Part shown: piece by piece, positions 16,486 through 24,601 of the stretch | Position numbering within the stretch: the stretch's first letter is position 1 | Layout of the letters: every line of letters starts with the position of its first letter | Translations under genes and position numbers: made by a program | DNA from: JAJTCH01 sp040386195 | GTDB taxonomy: Bacteria > Pseudomonadota > Alphaproteobacteria > Rickettsiales > UBA1997 | Direction of reading: 5' to 3' | Assembly: GCA_040386195.1 (NCBI GenBank) | Contig: JAZKFV010000021.1 | Span: 1 to 64,000, forward strand | Length of the DNA stretch: 64,000 nt | Notes under the pieces: generated by a model | Database searches by the model: none | The model's input: the letters and a program-made list of their open reading frames with translations, nothing else | What the model was told of the DNA's origin: nothing

Positions 16486-16515
16486 GTCGTCCTGAGTGCA
16501 TTGAAGGATCTCACC
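16486..16515. repeat. degenerate half of a GTCATCCTGA palindromic repeat
   Basis: The segment GTCGTCCTGAGTGCATTGAA followed by GGATCTCA matches the left half of the 66-base elements at 41421 and 44446 with substitutions. The right half is absent or too diverged to see. It lies in the gap between gcvH and the carboxypeptidase gene. Confidence 0.5.
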
Positions 16516-16552
16516 GGATACTTCTTTTGCGCTCAATATGGCAATTTAACTT

Positions 16553-17371
16553 ATGACTAAAAATATTTTTCAAATCCTCGCAAAAATCTTTGTCTTCCTT
16601 ACAATCAGCTCATCTGCCTTCGCCAAAGAATGTAATCTAAATTATTCAGCTTTGGTTTTTAATCCAAAAAATGGTGATGTGTTTTTTGAAAAACAATCCG
16701 ATCAAATAATTTATCCCGCCTCCTTAACTAAATTAATGACGATTTATCTAACCTTCGAAGCGATTAAAGAAAAGAAAATCAACTTACAAGATGAGTTATA
16801 TGTTTCTAGTCGTGCGGCTTCTACTTCTAAAATCAACAAAACCAATACACTCAACTTAGAAATTGGTGATAAAATTTCTGTTGAACAGGCAATTACAGGT
16901 TCATTAGTCAAATCATTTAATGAACTTACCGTTCTTTTATCAGAAGCAATCTCTGATAATGAGTGGCAATTTGCCCGTGATATGAATGCTAAAGCTCAGG
17001 AGCTGGGAATGTTTAATACTAACTTTCGTAATGCCAGCGGACTTCACAACCAAGGTCAATTCACCAGCGATGATGATTTGGCAAAATTGGTTTTAGCAAT
17101 TAGAAAAAACTTTCCAGAATATTATCATTATTTTTCTCTCAAACAATTTACTTACAACCACACAAAATATCCGAGTCATAATAATATTTTGCTAAAATAT
17201 AAAGGCGCTGACGGTATGAAAACTGGCTTTACTAATGCTGCCGGATTCAATCTAATCGCCTCAGCTAAACGTGAAGGACGACAAGTAGTTTCAATTGTCA
17301 CTGGCTGTGATTCTGTTCAAAAAAGAGATGATTTAACTAAAAAATTACTAGATAAAGCATTTGCAAATTAA
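16553..17371 (+). CDS. D-alanyl-D-alanine carboxypeptidase, short form
   Basis: A 272-residue exported serine carboxypeptidase that trims the terminal D-Ala of peptidoglycan stem peptides. It has a signal peptide (to about SSAFA), the catalytic SLTK (about residues 57-60), SFN (the SxN motif, about 122) and KTGFT (about 222). All active-site motifs of the PBP5/DacA family are intact. It is shorter than typical PBP5 proteins of 380-400 residues because the C-terminal beta domain and membrane-binding amphipathic helix are missing, so it may be soluble in the periplasm. A 10-base-pair hairpin directly follows the stop. Confidence 0.9.
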   Translation: MTKNIFQILAKIFVFLTISSSAFAKECNLNYSALVFNPKNGDVFFEKQSDQIIYPASLTKLMTIYLTFEAIKEKKINLQDELYVSSRAASTSKINKTNTLNLEIGDKISVEQAITGSLVKSFNELTVLLSEAISDNEWQFARDMNAKAQELGMFNTNFRNASGLHNQGQFTSDDDLAKLVLAIRKNFPEYYHYFSLKQFTYNHTKYPSHNNILLKYKGADGMKTGFTNAAGFNLIASAKREGRQVVSIVTGCDSVQKRDDLTKKLLDKAFAN

Positions 17372-17397
17372 AACAATTTTTCACTTTAAAAATTGTT
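17372..17397 (+). terminator. hairpin after carboxypeptidase gene
   Basis: AACAATTTTT and AAAAATTGTT form a perfect 10-base-pair stem around a six-base loop. It begins at the base after the stop codon. The stem has no GC-rich part and no long T tract follows, so it may be a weak terminator or an mRNA 3' stabiliser. It separates this gene from the sdh operon. Confidence 0.35.
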
Positions 17398-17479
17398 GTA
17401 ATAATCAGATATTCACTTTATTCTCACTGGCGTTTTAAGACCTTTCACAAAAACAATCACAACACAATTTTCGACAGAA

Positions 17480-17884
17480 ATGAATTCAAAAAATCGTCCC
17501 TTATCGCCACATATTCAAATCTATAAACCGCAAATCAGCTCTTTCACTTCAATTCTTCACCGCGCTACTGGTATATTTTTATATATCGGCGTTGTCGTAA
17601 TTTGTTGGGCAATTGTTCATTATGCTTATCAGGTAGAAATTCTTGTTGATGGCGAAATAGAAGAAAAAGCCTGCGATTGCTGGTTAAAATATTCAGTTTA
17701 TGCCGCAGTTTTAATGTGGTCATTTTCACTATATTATCATATGTGCAACGGCATCAGGCATTTATTCTGGGATATCGGCAAAGGCTTTGATAAAAAAATT
17801 GCCACTCGCAACGGAATATTGGTTTTAATTATTTCCGCGTTAATGACCATCGCCAGCGCTTATTATGTTTTCTTTTTCGTTTAA
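17480..17884 (+). CDS. sdhC: succinate dehydrogenase cytochrome b556 subunit
   Basis: A 134-residue inner-membrane anchor of complex II. It has the family signature RPLSPHIQIYKPQ, then SILHRATG, and three membrane helices. HMCNGIRHLFWD holds the haem-ligand His. It begins the sdhC-sdhD-sdhA-sdhB cluster; sdhD starts 18 bases after its stop. Quinone is reduced at the interface of this subunit with SdhD and SdhB. Length and residues are as expected. Confidence 0.95.
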   Translation: MNSKNRPLSPHIQIYKPQISSFTSILHRATGIFLYIGVVVICWAIVHYAYQVEILVDGEIEEKACDCWLKYSVYAAVLMWSFSLYYHMCNGIRHLFWDIGKGFDKKIATRNGILVLIISALMTIASAYYVFFFV

Positions 17885-17902
17885 ATTAAATTCATCAACA
17901 TT

Positions 17903-18256
17903 ATGAAGATTGCTCCTTCTACTAAAACCGGCTCTCATTCTTGGTTAATGCAAAGAATTTCTGCTTTAGCGCTAATTCCATTGATTATCTGGCTAGTGCT
18001 GTCAGTAATGCAAATCATTGCTAATCCAGTCAATTTAATGCCAATTTTTTTCGCTTATCCGTTTAACGCTTTTATGGGAATTTTGTTTGTAATTTTTTCC
18101 TTATATCACGGCAGCTTAGGAATGAAGGAAGTTATCGAAGATTACGTTCCCAGCAAAATCAAAAAGCATTTTTATATTATTCTTATTAACTTTCTTTCAA
18201 TCCTCACTGCCACTGCAGTAGTAGTAGCGATTTTAAGATTGCATTTGGTAGGATAA
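17903..18256 (+). CDS. sdhD: succinate dehydrogenase membrane anchor SdhD
   Basis: A 117-residue membrane anchor with three hydrophobic segments. HSWLMQRISALALIP near the N terminus is the conserved quinone-site region, and LYHGSLGMKEVIEDYV carries the haem His and the following conserved acidic stretch. It lies in the usual place between sdhC and sdhA. Its stop codon is within the first stem of the hairpin pair at 18253-18320, so stability of the upstream and downstream parts of the message may differ. Confidence 0.93.
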   Translation: MKIAPSTKTGSHSWLMQRISALALIPLIIWLVLSVMQIIANPVNLMPIFFAYPFNAFMGILFVIFSLYHGSLGMKEVIEDYVPSKIKKHFYIILINFLSILTATAVVVAILRLHLVG

Positions 18257-18320
18257 AAGCGTTAAAAAAACAGCGAACAGCTGTTTTTAGCTTTTATGAG
18301 AAAAATCTACGATTTTTCTC
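18253..18320 (+). promoter_or_regulatory. two adjacent hairpins between sdhD and sdhA
   Basis: A long stem runs from ATAAAAGC and AAAAACAGC to GCTGTTTTT and GCTTTTAT (18253-18297). It is immediately followed by GAGAAAAATC / GATTTTTCTC (18298-18320), a perfect 10-base-pair hairpin with a three-base loop. The rest of the 150-base gap is unusually GC-rich (CGGGCGCGAGTCGTCTTCG) and partly self-complementary with CGACGAAGCG further on. Possible partial terminator or RNA-processing site inside the operon. The structure is seen; the role is inferred. Confidence 0.45.
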
Positions 18321-18407
18321 GGGCGCGAGTCGTCTTCGAGCATAAGCGAGAAAAGCGACGAAGCGTTGATTCACAAAACAAAAACTATTTAAAAATCTAA
18401 ACTCAAA

Positions 18408-20207
18408 ATGACCAAAAACAAAATTGCTAATTACCAAATCACCGATCACGAATTTGACGTCCTAGTTGTTGGCGCTGGCGGCGCTGGTCTTCGCGCCACA
18501 TTCGGTATGGCACAAAAAGGCCTAAATACCGCTTGCATTTCTAAAGTTTTCCCAACCAGATCACACACAGTTGCTGCTCAAGGCGGAATTTCTGCGGCAC
18601 TAGGAAATATGGGTGAAGACGATTGGAGATGGCATATGTATGATACCGTCAAAGGTTCGGATTGGCTTGGAGATCAAGATGCGATTGAATATATGTGCAA
18701 AGAAGCACCTGATGCAATTATTGAGCTTGAACATTACGGCGTTCCATTTTCCAGAACCAAAGATGGAAAAATCTATCAACGTCCTTTTGGCGGAATGACC
18801 AAAGAATTCGGAGAAGGTGGCGCTGCTCAACGCACTTGCGCTGCAGCTGATCGAACTGGTCACGCAATTCTTCACACTCTTTATCAGCAATCTTTAAAAC
18901 ATAATGCTCAATTTTTTATTGAATATTTCGCGCTTGATTTAATTATGATTGACGGAGTTTGCCGTGGCGTGATTGCTTTATCAATGGTTGATGGAACAAT
19001 TCATCGTTTCAAAGCGCATATTGTTGTGTTAGCAACTGGCGGTTATGGTCGCGCTTATTTTTCTGCCACATCGGCGCACACTTGCACCGGAGATGGTAAT
19101 GCTATGGTTCTTCGCGCTGGCTTACCTTTACAAGATATGGAATTCGTTCAATTTCACCCAACTGGTATTTATGGCGCCGGCTGCTTGATTACTGAAGGCG
19201 CTAGAGGTGAGGGTGGATATTTGGTAAATTCTGAAGGTGAAAGATTTATGGAAAGATATGCGCCATCAGCTAAAGATCTAGCTTCACGCGATGTTGTTTC
19301 TCGGGCAATGACTATGGAAATCAACGCCGGACGTGGTGTTGGTGAGCATAAAGATCACATCTATCTACATCTTGATCATTTAGATCCAAAAACTCTTCAC
19401 GAAAAACTTCCAGGCATTTCTGAAAGCGCTAAAATTTTTGCCGGCGTTGATGTGACCAAACAACCAATTCCAGTTCTGCCAACTGTTCACTATAATATGG
19501 GCGGCATTCCAACTAATTATAAAGGTGAAGTTGTTAATCTAAAAAATGGCAAATTAGAAATTGTTTCAGGCTTGATGGCAATTGGTGAAGCAGCTTGCGT
19601 TTCGGTTCACGGCGCTAATCGCTTGGGATCAAACTCACTTTTGGATTTAGTAGTATTTGGCAGAGCCGCAGCAATTCAAGCGCGCAAGCTGGTAGAACCA
19701 AAAACCCCTCATCAAGATTTTGCCAATAATGTTGGTGAAAATGCTATTAACAGATTAGAAAAAATTCGCACCTCAAAAGGCAAATTGCCAACCTCTAAAA
19801 TCAGGCTGGATATGCAAAAATGTATGCAAAACCACGCCGCAGTATTCAGAACCGAAAAGGTTTTGGAAGAAGGTAAAGATAAAATTCTTGAGATTTACAA
19901 ATCATTTGAAGATCTGGGAATTTCTGATCGCGGATTGGTTTGGAATAGTGATTTGATTGAGGCTTTAGAACTTGATAATCTAAGATCTCAAGCCATCGTC
20001 ACTATGAACTCGGCTTTAAATAGAAAAGAAAGCCGCGGCGCCCATGCTCGCGATGATTATAAAGATCGCGATGATGAAAATTGGTTGAAGCACACCATTG
20101 TTTGGTTAGATGAAAGTGGCGAAACTAAAATTGATTATCGCGAAGTAATATTGAAGCCTTTAACTAACGAGGTGCAAAGCTTTCCACCAAAAAAACGTGT
20201 TTATTAA
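18408..20207 (+). CDS. sdhA: succinate dehydrogenase flavoprotein subunit
   Basis: The 599-residue catalytic subunit oxidises succinate to fumarate on the cytoplasmic face of the inner membrane. It has the dinucleotide fold GAGGAGLRATFG (about residues 23-34), the covalent FAD site RSHTVAAQGG (His about residue 47), FVQFHPTGIYG, TEGARGEGG and the substrate-site GANRLGSNSLLDLVVFGR near residue 405. Length matches the alphaproteobacterial SdhA. It is separated from sdhD by a structured 150-base gap and followed 18 bases later by a cupin gene. Confidence 0.97.
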   Translation: MTKNKIANYQITDHEFDVLVVGAGGAGLRATFGMAQKGLNTACISKVFPTRSHTVAAQGGISAALGNMGEDDWRWHMYDTVKGSDWLGDQDAIEYMCKEAPDAIIELEHYGVPFSRTKDGKIYQRPFGGMTKEFGEGGAAQRTCAAADRTGHAILHTLYQQSLKHNAQFFIEYFALDLIMIDGVCRGVIALSMVDGTIHRFKAHIVVLATGGYGRAYFSATSAHTCTGDGNAMVLRAGLPLQDMEFVQFHPTGIYGAGCLITEGARGEGGYLVNSEGERFMERYAPSAKDLASRDVVSRAMTMEINAGRGVGEHKDHIYLHLDHLDPKTLHEKLPGISESAKIFAGVDVTKQPIPVLPTVHYNMGGIPTNYKGEVVNLKNGKLEIVSGLMAIGEAACVSVHGANRLGSNSLLDLVVFGRAAAIQARKLVEPKTPHQDFANNVGENAINRLEKIRTSKGKLPTSKIRLDMQKCMQNHAAVFRTEKVLEEGKDKILEIYKSFEDLGISDRGLVWNSDLIEALELDNLRSQAIVTMNSALNRKESRGAHARDDYKDRDDENWLKHTIVWLDESGETKIDYREVILKPLTNEVQSFPPKKRVY

Positions 20208-20225
20208 AAAATAATAAATGTTCAT

Positions 20226-20657
20226 ATGATAAAAAAATTATCACTGCTTTTAATCGTTCTTATTATTTCAAAAAACAGCTGGGCTGCTGAACAAGAAATA
20301 TTAATCAAAACTAGTCAAGATTGGAGTGGTCAAGAACTAACTTATCCCAAGCGTCAAACTGAATTAACAACTCTTCGCATTACAATCGCACCTCAAGAAA
20401 TTATTCCGTTTCATTGTCACCAAGTTGCGTTGTTTGGCTATGTTTTATCTGGCAGCGTTCAAGTTGAAACGATGAGCGGAAAAAAAGAAACTCTTAAAAA
20501 AGGCGAAACTTTGGTTGAAGTTCAAAATACTTGGCATCGAGGTTTCAACCCTTCTAAAAGCAAAAATACTGAAATAGTATTATTTTATGTTGGCTCAAAA
20601 GGTGTCGATAACGCAATCATTTATAACGAAGTCAATAAAGGCAAATGTCACGAATAA
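20226..20657 (+). CDS. exported cupin-domain protein
   Basis: A 143-residue protein with a signal peptide ending at NSWA. The rest is a single cupin barrel: IPFHCHQVALFGYVLSGSVQV gives the first metal motif (His, His) and the ETLVEVQNTWHRGFNP region supplies the second-motif His. A stray Cys pair (FHCHQ and the C-terminal KGKCHE) could form a disulfide. Metal-binding cupins have many roles, so I give no specific activity. It is inserted between sdhA and sdhB, which is unusual, and should be co-transcribed with them. A role in periplasmic redox or envelope metabolism is possible but only inferred. Confidence 0.75.
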   Translation: MIKKLSLLLIVLIISKNSWAAEQEILIKTSQDWSGQELTYPKRQTELTTLRITIAPQEIIPFHCHQVALFGYVLSGSVQVETMSGKKETLKKGETLVEVQNTWHRGFNPSKSKNTEIVLFYVGSKGVDNAIIYNEVNKGKCHE

Positions 20658-20698
20658 CTAATTTTATTAATTCTTTAAAAATCGCATCCAAATAATTT

Positions 20699-21493
20699 AT
20701 GGTACAATTATCACTTCCTTCCAACTCTAAAATTGATAAAAAAATTGGTAAATTCTATCCAGCAAGCGTAGGTGCCAAAAATATCAAAACCGTTGAGATT
20801 TATCGTTACGATCCGGAAGATAAAGATCAAAAAAATCCCCACATTGATCGCTTTGAAATTGATTTAGATAAATGTGGTCCCATGGTTTTAGATATTCTGA
20901 TCAAAATTAAAGGTGAACAAGATAGTTCACTAACTTTCCGCCGCTCTTGTCGTGAAGGTATTTGCGGCTCTTGCTCGATGAATATTGACGGCACCAACAC
21001 TCTGGCTTGCACTAAACCAATTTCTGAATGTAAAAGTGATGTGATAAAAATTTATCCATTGCCTCATATGCCAGTTATCAAAGATTTGGTTTCTGACTTA
21101 ACTCATTTCTATGACCAATATGAGTCAATTAAACCTTGGTTACAAGCATCAGAGCCAACTTCTGGCAAAGAAAGATTACAATCCCCAGAAGATCGTGAAA
21201 AATTAGACGGTTTATATGAATGTATTTTGTGCGCTTGCTGCTCAACCTCTTGCCCTAGCTATTGGTGGAACGGCGACAAATATTTAGGCCCAGCAACTTT
21301 ATTACAAGCATATCGTTTTATTGCCGATTCTAGAGATGAAGCGACCGATGAAAGATTGGATGCGCTTGAAGATCCATTCAAACTTTATCGTTGTCACACA
21401 ATTATGAACTGCACCAACACTTGCCCGAAAGGTTTAAACCCTGCGAAGGCGATTGGTAGTATCAAGCAAATGATTGCTGATCGAAAAGCTTAA
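20699..21493 (+). CDS. sdhB: succinate dehydrogenase iron-sulfur subunit
   Basis: The 264-residue subunit passes electrons from SdhA flavin to quinone. The [2Fe-2S] site is CREGICGSCSMNIDG with a following AC; the [4Fe-4S] site is CILCACCSTSCP and the [3Fe-4S] site is CHTIMNCTNTCPKGLNP. The WW in SYWWNGDKY belongs to the quinone site. Length is typical. It closes the sdh cluster; the kinase-like gene starts 20 bases downstream on the same strand, which suggests a shared transcript. Confidence 0.96.
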   Translation: MVQLSLPSNSKIDKKIGKFYPASVGAKNIKTVEIYRYDPEDKDQKNPHIDRFEIDLDKCGPMVLDILIKIKGEQDSSLTFRRSCREGICGSCSMNIDGTNTLACTKPISECKSDVIKIYPLPHMPVIKDLVSDLTHFYDQYESIKPWLQASEPTSGKERLQSPEDREKLDGLYECILCACCSTSCPSYWWNGDKYLGPATLLQAYRFIADSRDEATDERLDALEDPFKLYRCHTIMNCTNTCPKGLNPAKAIGSIKQMIADRKA

Positions 21494-21513
21494 TAACAAA
21501 TCTTATCTAATTT

Positions 21514-23091
21514 ATGCCATATTTTACTGACCCAATAAGTAAAAAAGAAATTGAAATTCCACCAACAATTTCTTTTAGCGCAAATTCTGATCCAAAAATC
21601 TTAACATTTTTAGAACCAAAAACCAAAGGCGGTGCTGTTGGAGGAGTTTATCAAGGTGAGAATAACAAAAAATATATAATCAAATTCAGCGCTGATAGTC
21701 CTTATAGTGGTCCTTATAAGGAAACTTTATTTAATGATTTAGCCAGAATTTGTTTTGGCAGCGATTCCGTGGCAGAAGAAACCCTGATTGGTTACGGTAG
21801 ATTTGGCGATAATCAAAATGTCCCATGTATAATTTCCAGCATAATTCCCGATTATAAAGATATTGCTAACTTTGGTGAGAACACGCCGGAAGGGGTAGGC
21901 AAGAAAAAAATACACGCTCAAAAATTTCATAGTTTTTATGTTTGGTGTGCCTTAGTTGGTTATGATGATTTAAACGAAGGTAATTTTGGCCTATGTGGAG
22001 AAGGTAAAACTCCGGCATTAATTGATTGGGGTTTTCATCCTAATTTTCTTCATTCTGAACAAAGAGATCATCAAAGTATTGTTTTTAACTTAGTATCACT
22101 GGTTTCGCACTATGCGCCAGCTATGATGCAATTGGTTAGAAGAAGATATTTTGGTTATGATCAATTATTAAACCCGCTCGATAAATCAGATCCGGAAAAA
22201 CCGCAGGAAATTAGTTATTATTCAATACTTGCCGGAGTAAAAAATATCATTGATAAACAAGATGCTATTTTTGAGGAAATTCAAAAATTACAAGAAAGAT
22301 TAAAAGATGAGCCAATTCCTGATGAACAAAAAGAAGAGCTAGGAAAATTTTTAAATAATTTTCAAATGATGCTTCAAGAAAGAATTGATTGGATGCAAGC
22401 TAATTTTTTTAGCGACATAAAATTGATGGGAGAGAAACGGCAGGAATTTACTGATCTTAAATGGCGAAAAACACCAAAGTTTCGTGAGCTTGTAGAGCAA
22501 GAATCTGTAAGCTCCAAACAATATGCAGCCAAAGCTTATCAGCAAAATTTGGAAGATTTATGTGCCGTAGTTGGTTGTAAAAATGAGCAAGAACTTTTGG
22601 ATAAAACTTTAGATGAAGAGGAAAAATTAAAATTAAAAAATTTTATTAATGATCGAGATAAGTCACTGGATAAAAAATTTGTTCTCCATCACGCAGTTAT
22701 GAATAATGATGTTGGGATGGTAAAATGGCTTTTCGATAATGATTTAGCCAATATCAATCAAATCTATTCGAGCAGAAAACACAACTATCACAATTTCAGA
22801 TTAACCCCATTAAATATGGCAATTGGCATTGCTTGCGATAAGATGGTTTATAGCCCAGATAAAAATTCTTATGAGGAAATGATTGATGTTTTAAGAGGGG
22901 AATTCTTTAAAAAAAATGGCCAAAATTTTAATAAAGATGCAAAATATGATGGTGATCAATTATCAATAGAACTTACATTTCTTGGTAATTACAGATATAA
23001 ATTAGCAAGATCTGAAATAGAAAATCAGGCGGCAACAATTATTAAAAAAGCAGTTAAACAAAAATTACAAGAGAATACAAAACAGCTATGA
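21514..23091 (+). CDS. kinase-like fold protein with ankyrin-like tail
   Basis: A 525-residue cytosolic protein of no named family. Residues about 38-172 resemble an atypical (HipA or PI-kinase-like) kinase: glycine-rich GGAVGGVYQG, a Lys in YIIKF (57), a Glu in PYKETLFND (70), a hinge-like CIISSIIPDY, a catalytic-loop-like YDDLNEGNFGL (Asp151/152, Asn154, Asn157) and a metal-site-like ALIDWG (Asp171). The centre (about 250-330) is helical and charged. Residues about 390-450 look like one or two ankyrin-type helix pairs (LHHAVMNNDVGMVKWLF, TPLNMAIGIA). It lies between sdhB and proC and overlaps proC by four bases (ATGA). Could be a secreted effector or a regulatory kinase; substrate unknown. 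The kinase resemblance is by motif reading only. Confidence 0.5.
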   Translation: MPYFTDPISKKEIEIPPTISFSANSDPKILTFLEPKTKGGAVGGVYQGENNKKYIIKFSADSPYSGPYKETLFNDLARICFGSDSVAEETLIGYGRFGDNQNVPCIISSIIPDYKDIANFGENTPEGVGKKKIHAQKFHSFYVWCALVGYDDLNEGNFGLCGEGKTPALIDWGFHPNFLHSEQRDHQSIVFNLVSLVSHYAPAMMQLVRRRYFGYDQLLNPLDKSDPEKPQEISYYSILAGVKNIIDKQDAIFEEIQKLQERLKDEPIPDEQKEELGKFLNNFQMMLQERIDWMQANFFSDIKLMGEKRQEFTDLKWRKTPKFRELVEQESVSSKQYAAKAYQQNLEDLCAVVGCKNEQELLDKTLDEEEKLKLKNFINDRDKSLDKKFVLHHAVMNNDVGMVKWLFDNDLANINQIYSSRKHNYHNFRLTPLNMAIGIACDKMVYSPDKNSYEEMIDVLRGEFFKKNGQNFNKDAKYDGDQLSIELTFLGNYRYKLARSEIENQAATIIKKAVKQKLQENTKQL

Positions 23092-23909
23092 CAGATAAAA
23101 AAATTCTCTTTATTGGCTGCGGCAAAATGGGTTCGGCGATGATTAAAAATCTGCTGAATAATGGTTTTGAATATCCGCAACTTACTATTTTAAAACCAAG
23201 CAAAAAAAATCAAATTGTTGGCATAAAATATGTTTCTTCTTATGAGCAACTTCCTAAAAATTATCAAGCCGATATTGTGGTTTTAGCTTTCAAACCACAG
23301 GCGGCGAAGGAAATTTTGTATGAATTTGCCAAAGGAAATATGGGTCACAAAATAATCAATTCCAAAACAATTATTGTTTCTATTTTAACTGGCAAACAAA
23401 CCAAATTCTTTGAAGAAATTTTAGGTGAAAAAACTAAAGTGATTCGTTTAATGCCAAATATGCCAACCCTTATCAATCAAGGGATTTTTGGCTATTACGC
23501 TAATTCTAATATCAAAAAATCTGAACTTAAATCATTGAGTAATTTTCTAAACGCAATTGGGCAAAATATTGCGGTTGATGAAGAAAATTTAATTGATTCT
23601 GTCACCGCAGTTTCCGGCAGCGGCCCGGCTTATTTATTCTTGTTTATTAAGCTGATGATTGAAGCTGGAATTGATTTGGGGTTGGATAAAAAATCTGCTG
23701 AAAAATTAGTTAAACAAACTATTTATGGCAGCGCCAAAATGGCGCTTCATTCCAATGAAGATTTAGAAACTTTAATTGAGTCGGTGACCAGCAAAGGCGG
23801 GACTACTCAGGCAGCTTTAGATGTTTTGCATAAAAATAATCAATTCAAAAAAATTATTTTTGATACGGTCAAAGCAGCCAATAAAAAATCTTTAGATTTA
23901 TCTAAATAA
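23088..23909 (+). CDS. proC: pyrroline-5-carboxylate reductase
   Basis: A 273-residue NAD(P)H-dependent enzyme for the last step of proline synthesis. It has the N-terminal Rossmann motif IGCGKMGSAM (about residues 8-17), VVLAFKPQ, RLMPNMPTLINQG and the C-terminal helix-bundle signature VSGSGPAYLFLFIKLMIEAG (within about 178-200), plus SVTSKGGTTQAALD. Length is normal. It overlaps the stop of the kinase-like gene by ATGA, so translation is coupled. Retention suggests proline can be made from glutamate or salvaged intermediates. Confidence 0.95.
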   Translation: MTDKKILFIGCGKMGSAMIKNLLNNGFEYPQLTILKPSKKNQIVGIKYVSSYEQLPKNYQADIVVLAFKPQAAKEILYEFAKGNMGHKIINSKTIIVSILTGKQTKFFEEILGEKTKVIRLMPNMPTLINQGIFGYYANSNIKKSELKSLSNFLNAIGQNIAVDEENLIDSVTAVSGSGPAYLFLFIKLMIEAGIDLGLDKKSAEKLVKQTIYGSAKMALHSNEDLETLIESVTSKGGTTQAALDVLHKNNQFKKIIFDTVKAANKKSLDLSK

Positions 23910-23944
23910 AACAACAAACTAAATCTTTTCTAATAGCAACTTGA

Positions 23945-24298
23945 TCATTTTATTTTGATTGGAGTTGATATCAGATAATCATCAATTCCCTTATTAAAAT
24001 TATAAACGAATTCTAAAGAGCTGGTGGCGCTAATCAACCCTTGCTTAGTTTTGATCTTGCTCAAATAAAATAGGGCGTTGAGCGCTTGTCGATTAATGTT
24101 TTTAAATAAATCAATATTTTCAAAAATCTTATCTTCAGAAATGTTAAAAATTTCTGACATAATTTGACATAGTTCTGAATCGGCATATTTAGGAGAGTTT
24201 GATTCTCTTTTTTTGGGTCGCAACTTTAAGTGGTCATTAAAGTTGCCAAGGGCTTTTTTTGTGGTGGCTTCAAAATTAGGTTTGTTTCGTGGTGTCAT
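23945..24298 (-). CDS. hypothetical protein
   Basis: A 117-residue protein with a basic first third (about residues 1-35, several Lys and Arg) and a helical remainder, with hydrophobic patches ALNALFYLSK and SSLEFVYNFNKGIDDYL. No signal peptide or membrane helix is evident. I do not recognise a family. It converges with proC, 35 bases away, and has a 300-base gap on its 5' side. The shape (basic N terminus, helical C terminus) would suit a small DNA-binding or nucleoid protein, but that is weak inference. Confidence 0.45.
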   Translation of the reverse strand: MTPRNKPNFEATTKKALGNFNDHLKLRPKKRESNSPKYADSELCQIMSEIFNISEDKIFENIDLFKNINRQALNALFYLSKIKTKQGLISATSSLEFVYNFNKGIDDYLISTPIKIK

Positions 24299-24601
24299 TA
24301 TATATAATGTTTTGAGCTATTTTGTGGTGTGTCATTAATGATTGTCGGTTAATTTAATCTAAAAAAATTTCGTCGCAATTTCAATTTAGTAGAATTTGAA
24401 CAAAAAAAATTCTACTGTAGGTTGAAATTTGATGAATTTAAGTTACAGAAAACAGAGCTTAAGCTGGGCAGAGGTTAAATCGCAGAAAAGCAGTGGCTAT
24501 TTTTTAGCTTTACGCTTGCTTGACTTGGTTTGTGAGTTGGAAATGAAAATGGAGAGGAAGAGAATAGCTGCTATGCAAAAATAGCAAAAACACAATCAAA
24601 A
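24299..24601. other. intergenic region with an imperfect inverted repeat
   Basis: Between the divergent hypothetical gene and the end of lgt. It holds an imperfect inverted repeat at 24377-24429: AATTTCAA with TTGAAATT outside and AGTAGAATTT with AAATTCTACT inside, separated by small bulges and a nine-base loop. A 50-codon ORF follows (next entry). No tRNA or known RNA is recognised. Confidence 0.4.
24432..24584 (+). CDS. candidate 50-residue small protein
   Basis: An ORF from ATG 24432 encodes a basic, amphipathic peptide with LSWAEVKSQKSSGYFLALRL and a Glu/Lys/Arg-rich end. It has no homologue I recognise and only a weak purine stretch before the start. It lies three bases after the inverted repeat at 24377-24429. 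It may be a real small gene or a chance ORF. Confidence 0.25.
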   Translation: MNLSYRKQSLSWAEVKSQKSSGYFLALRLLDLVCELEMKMERKRIAAMQK

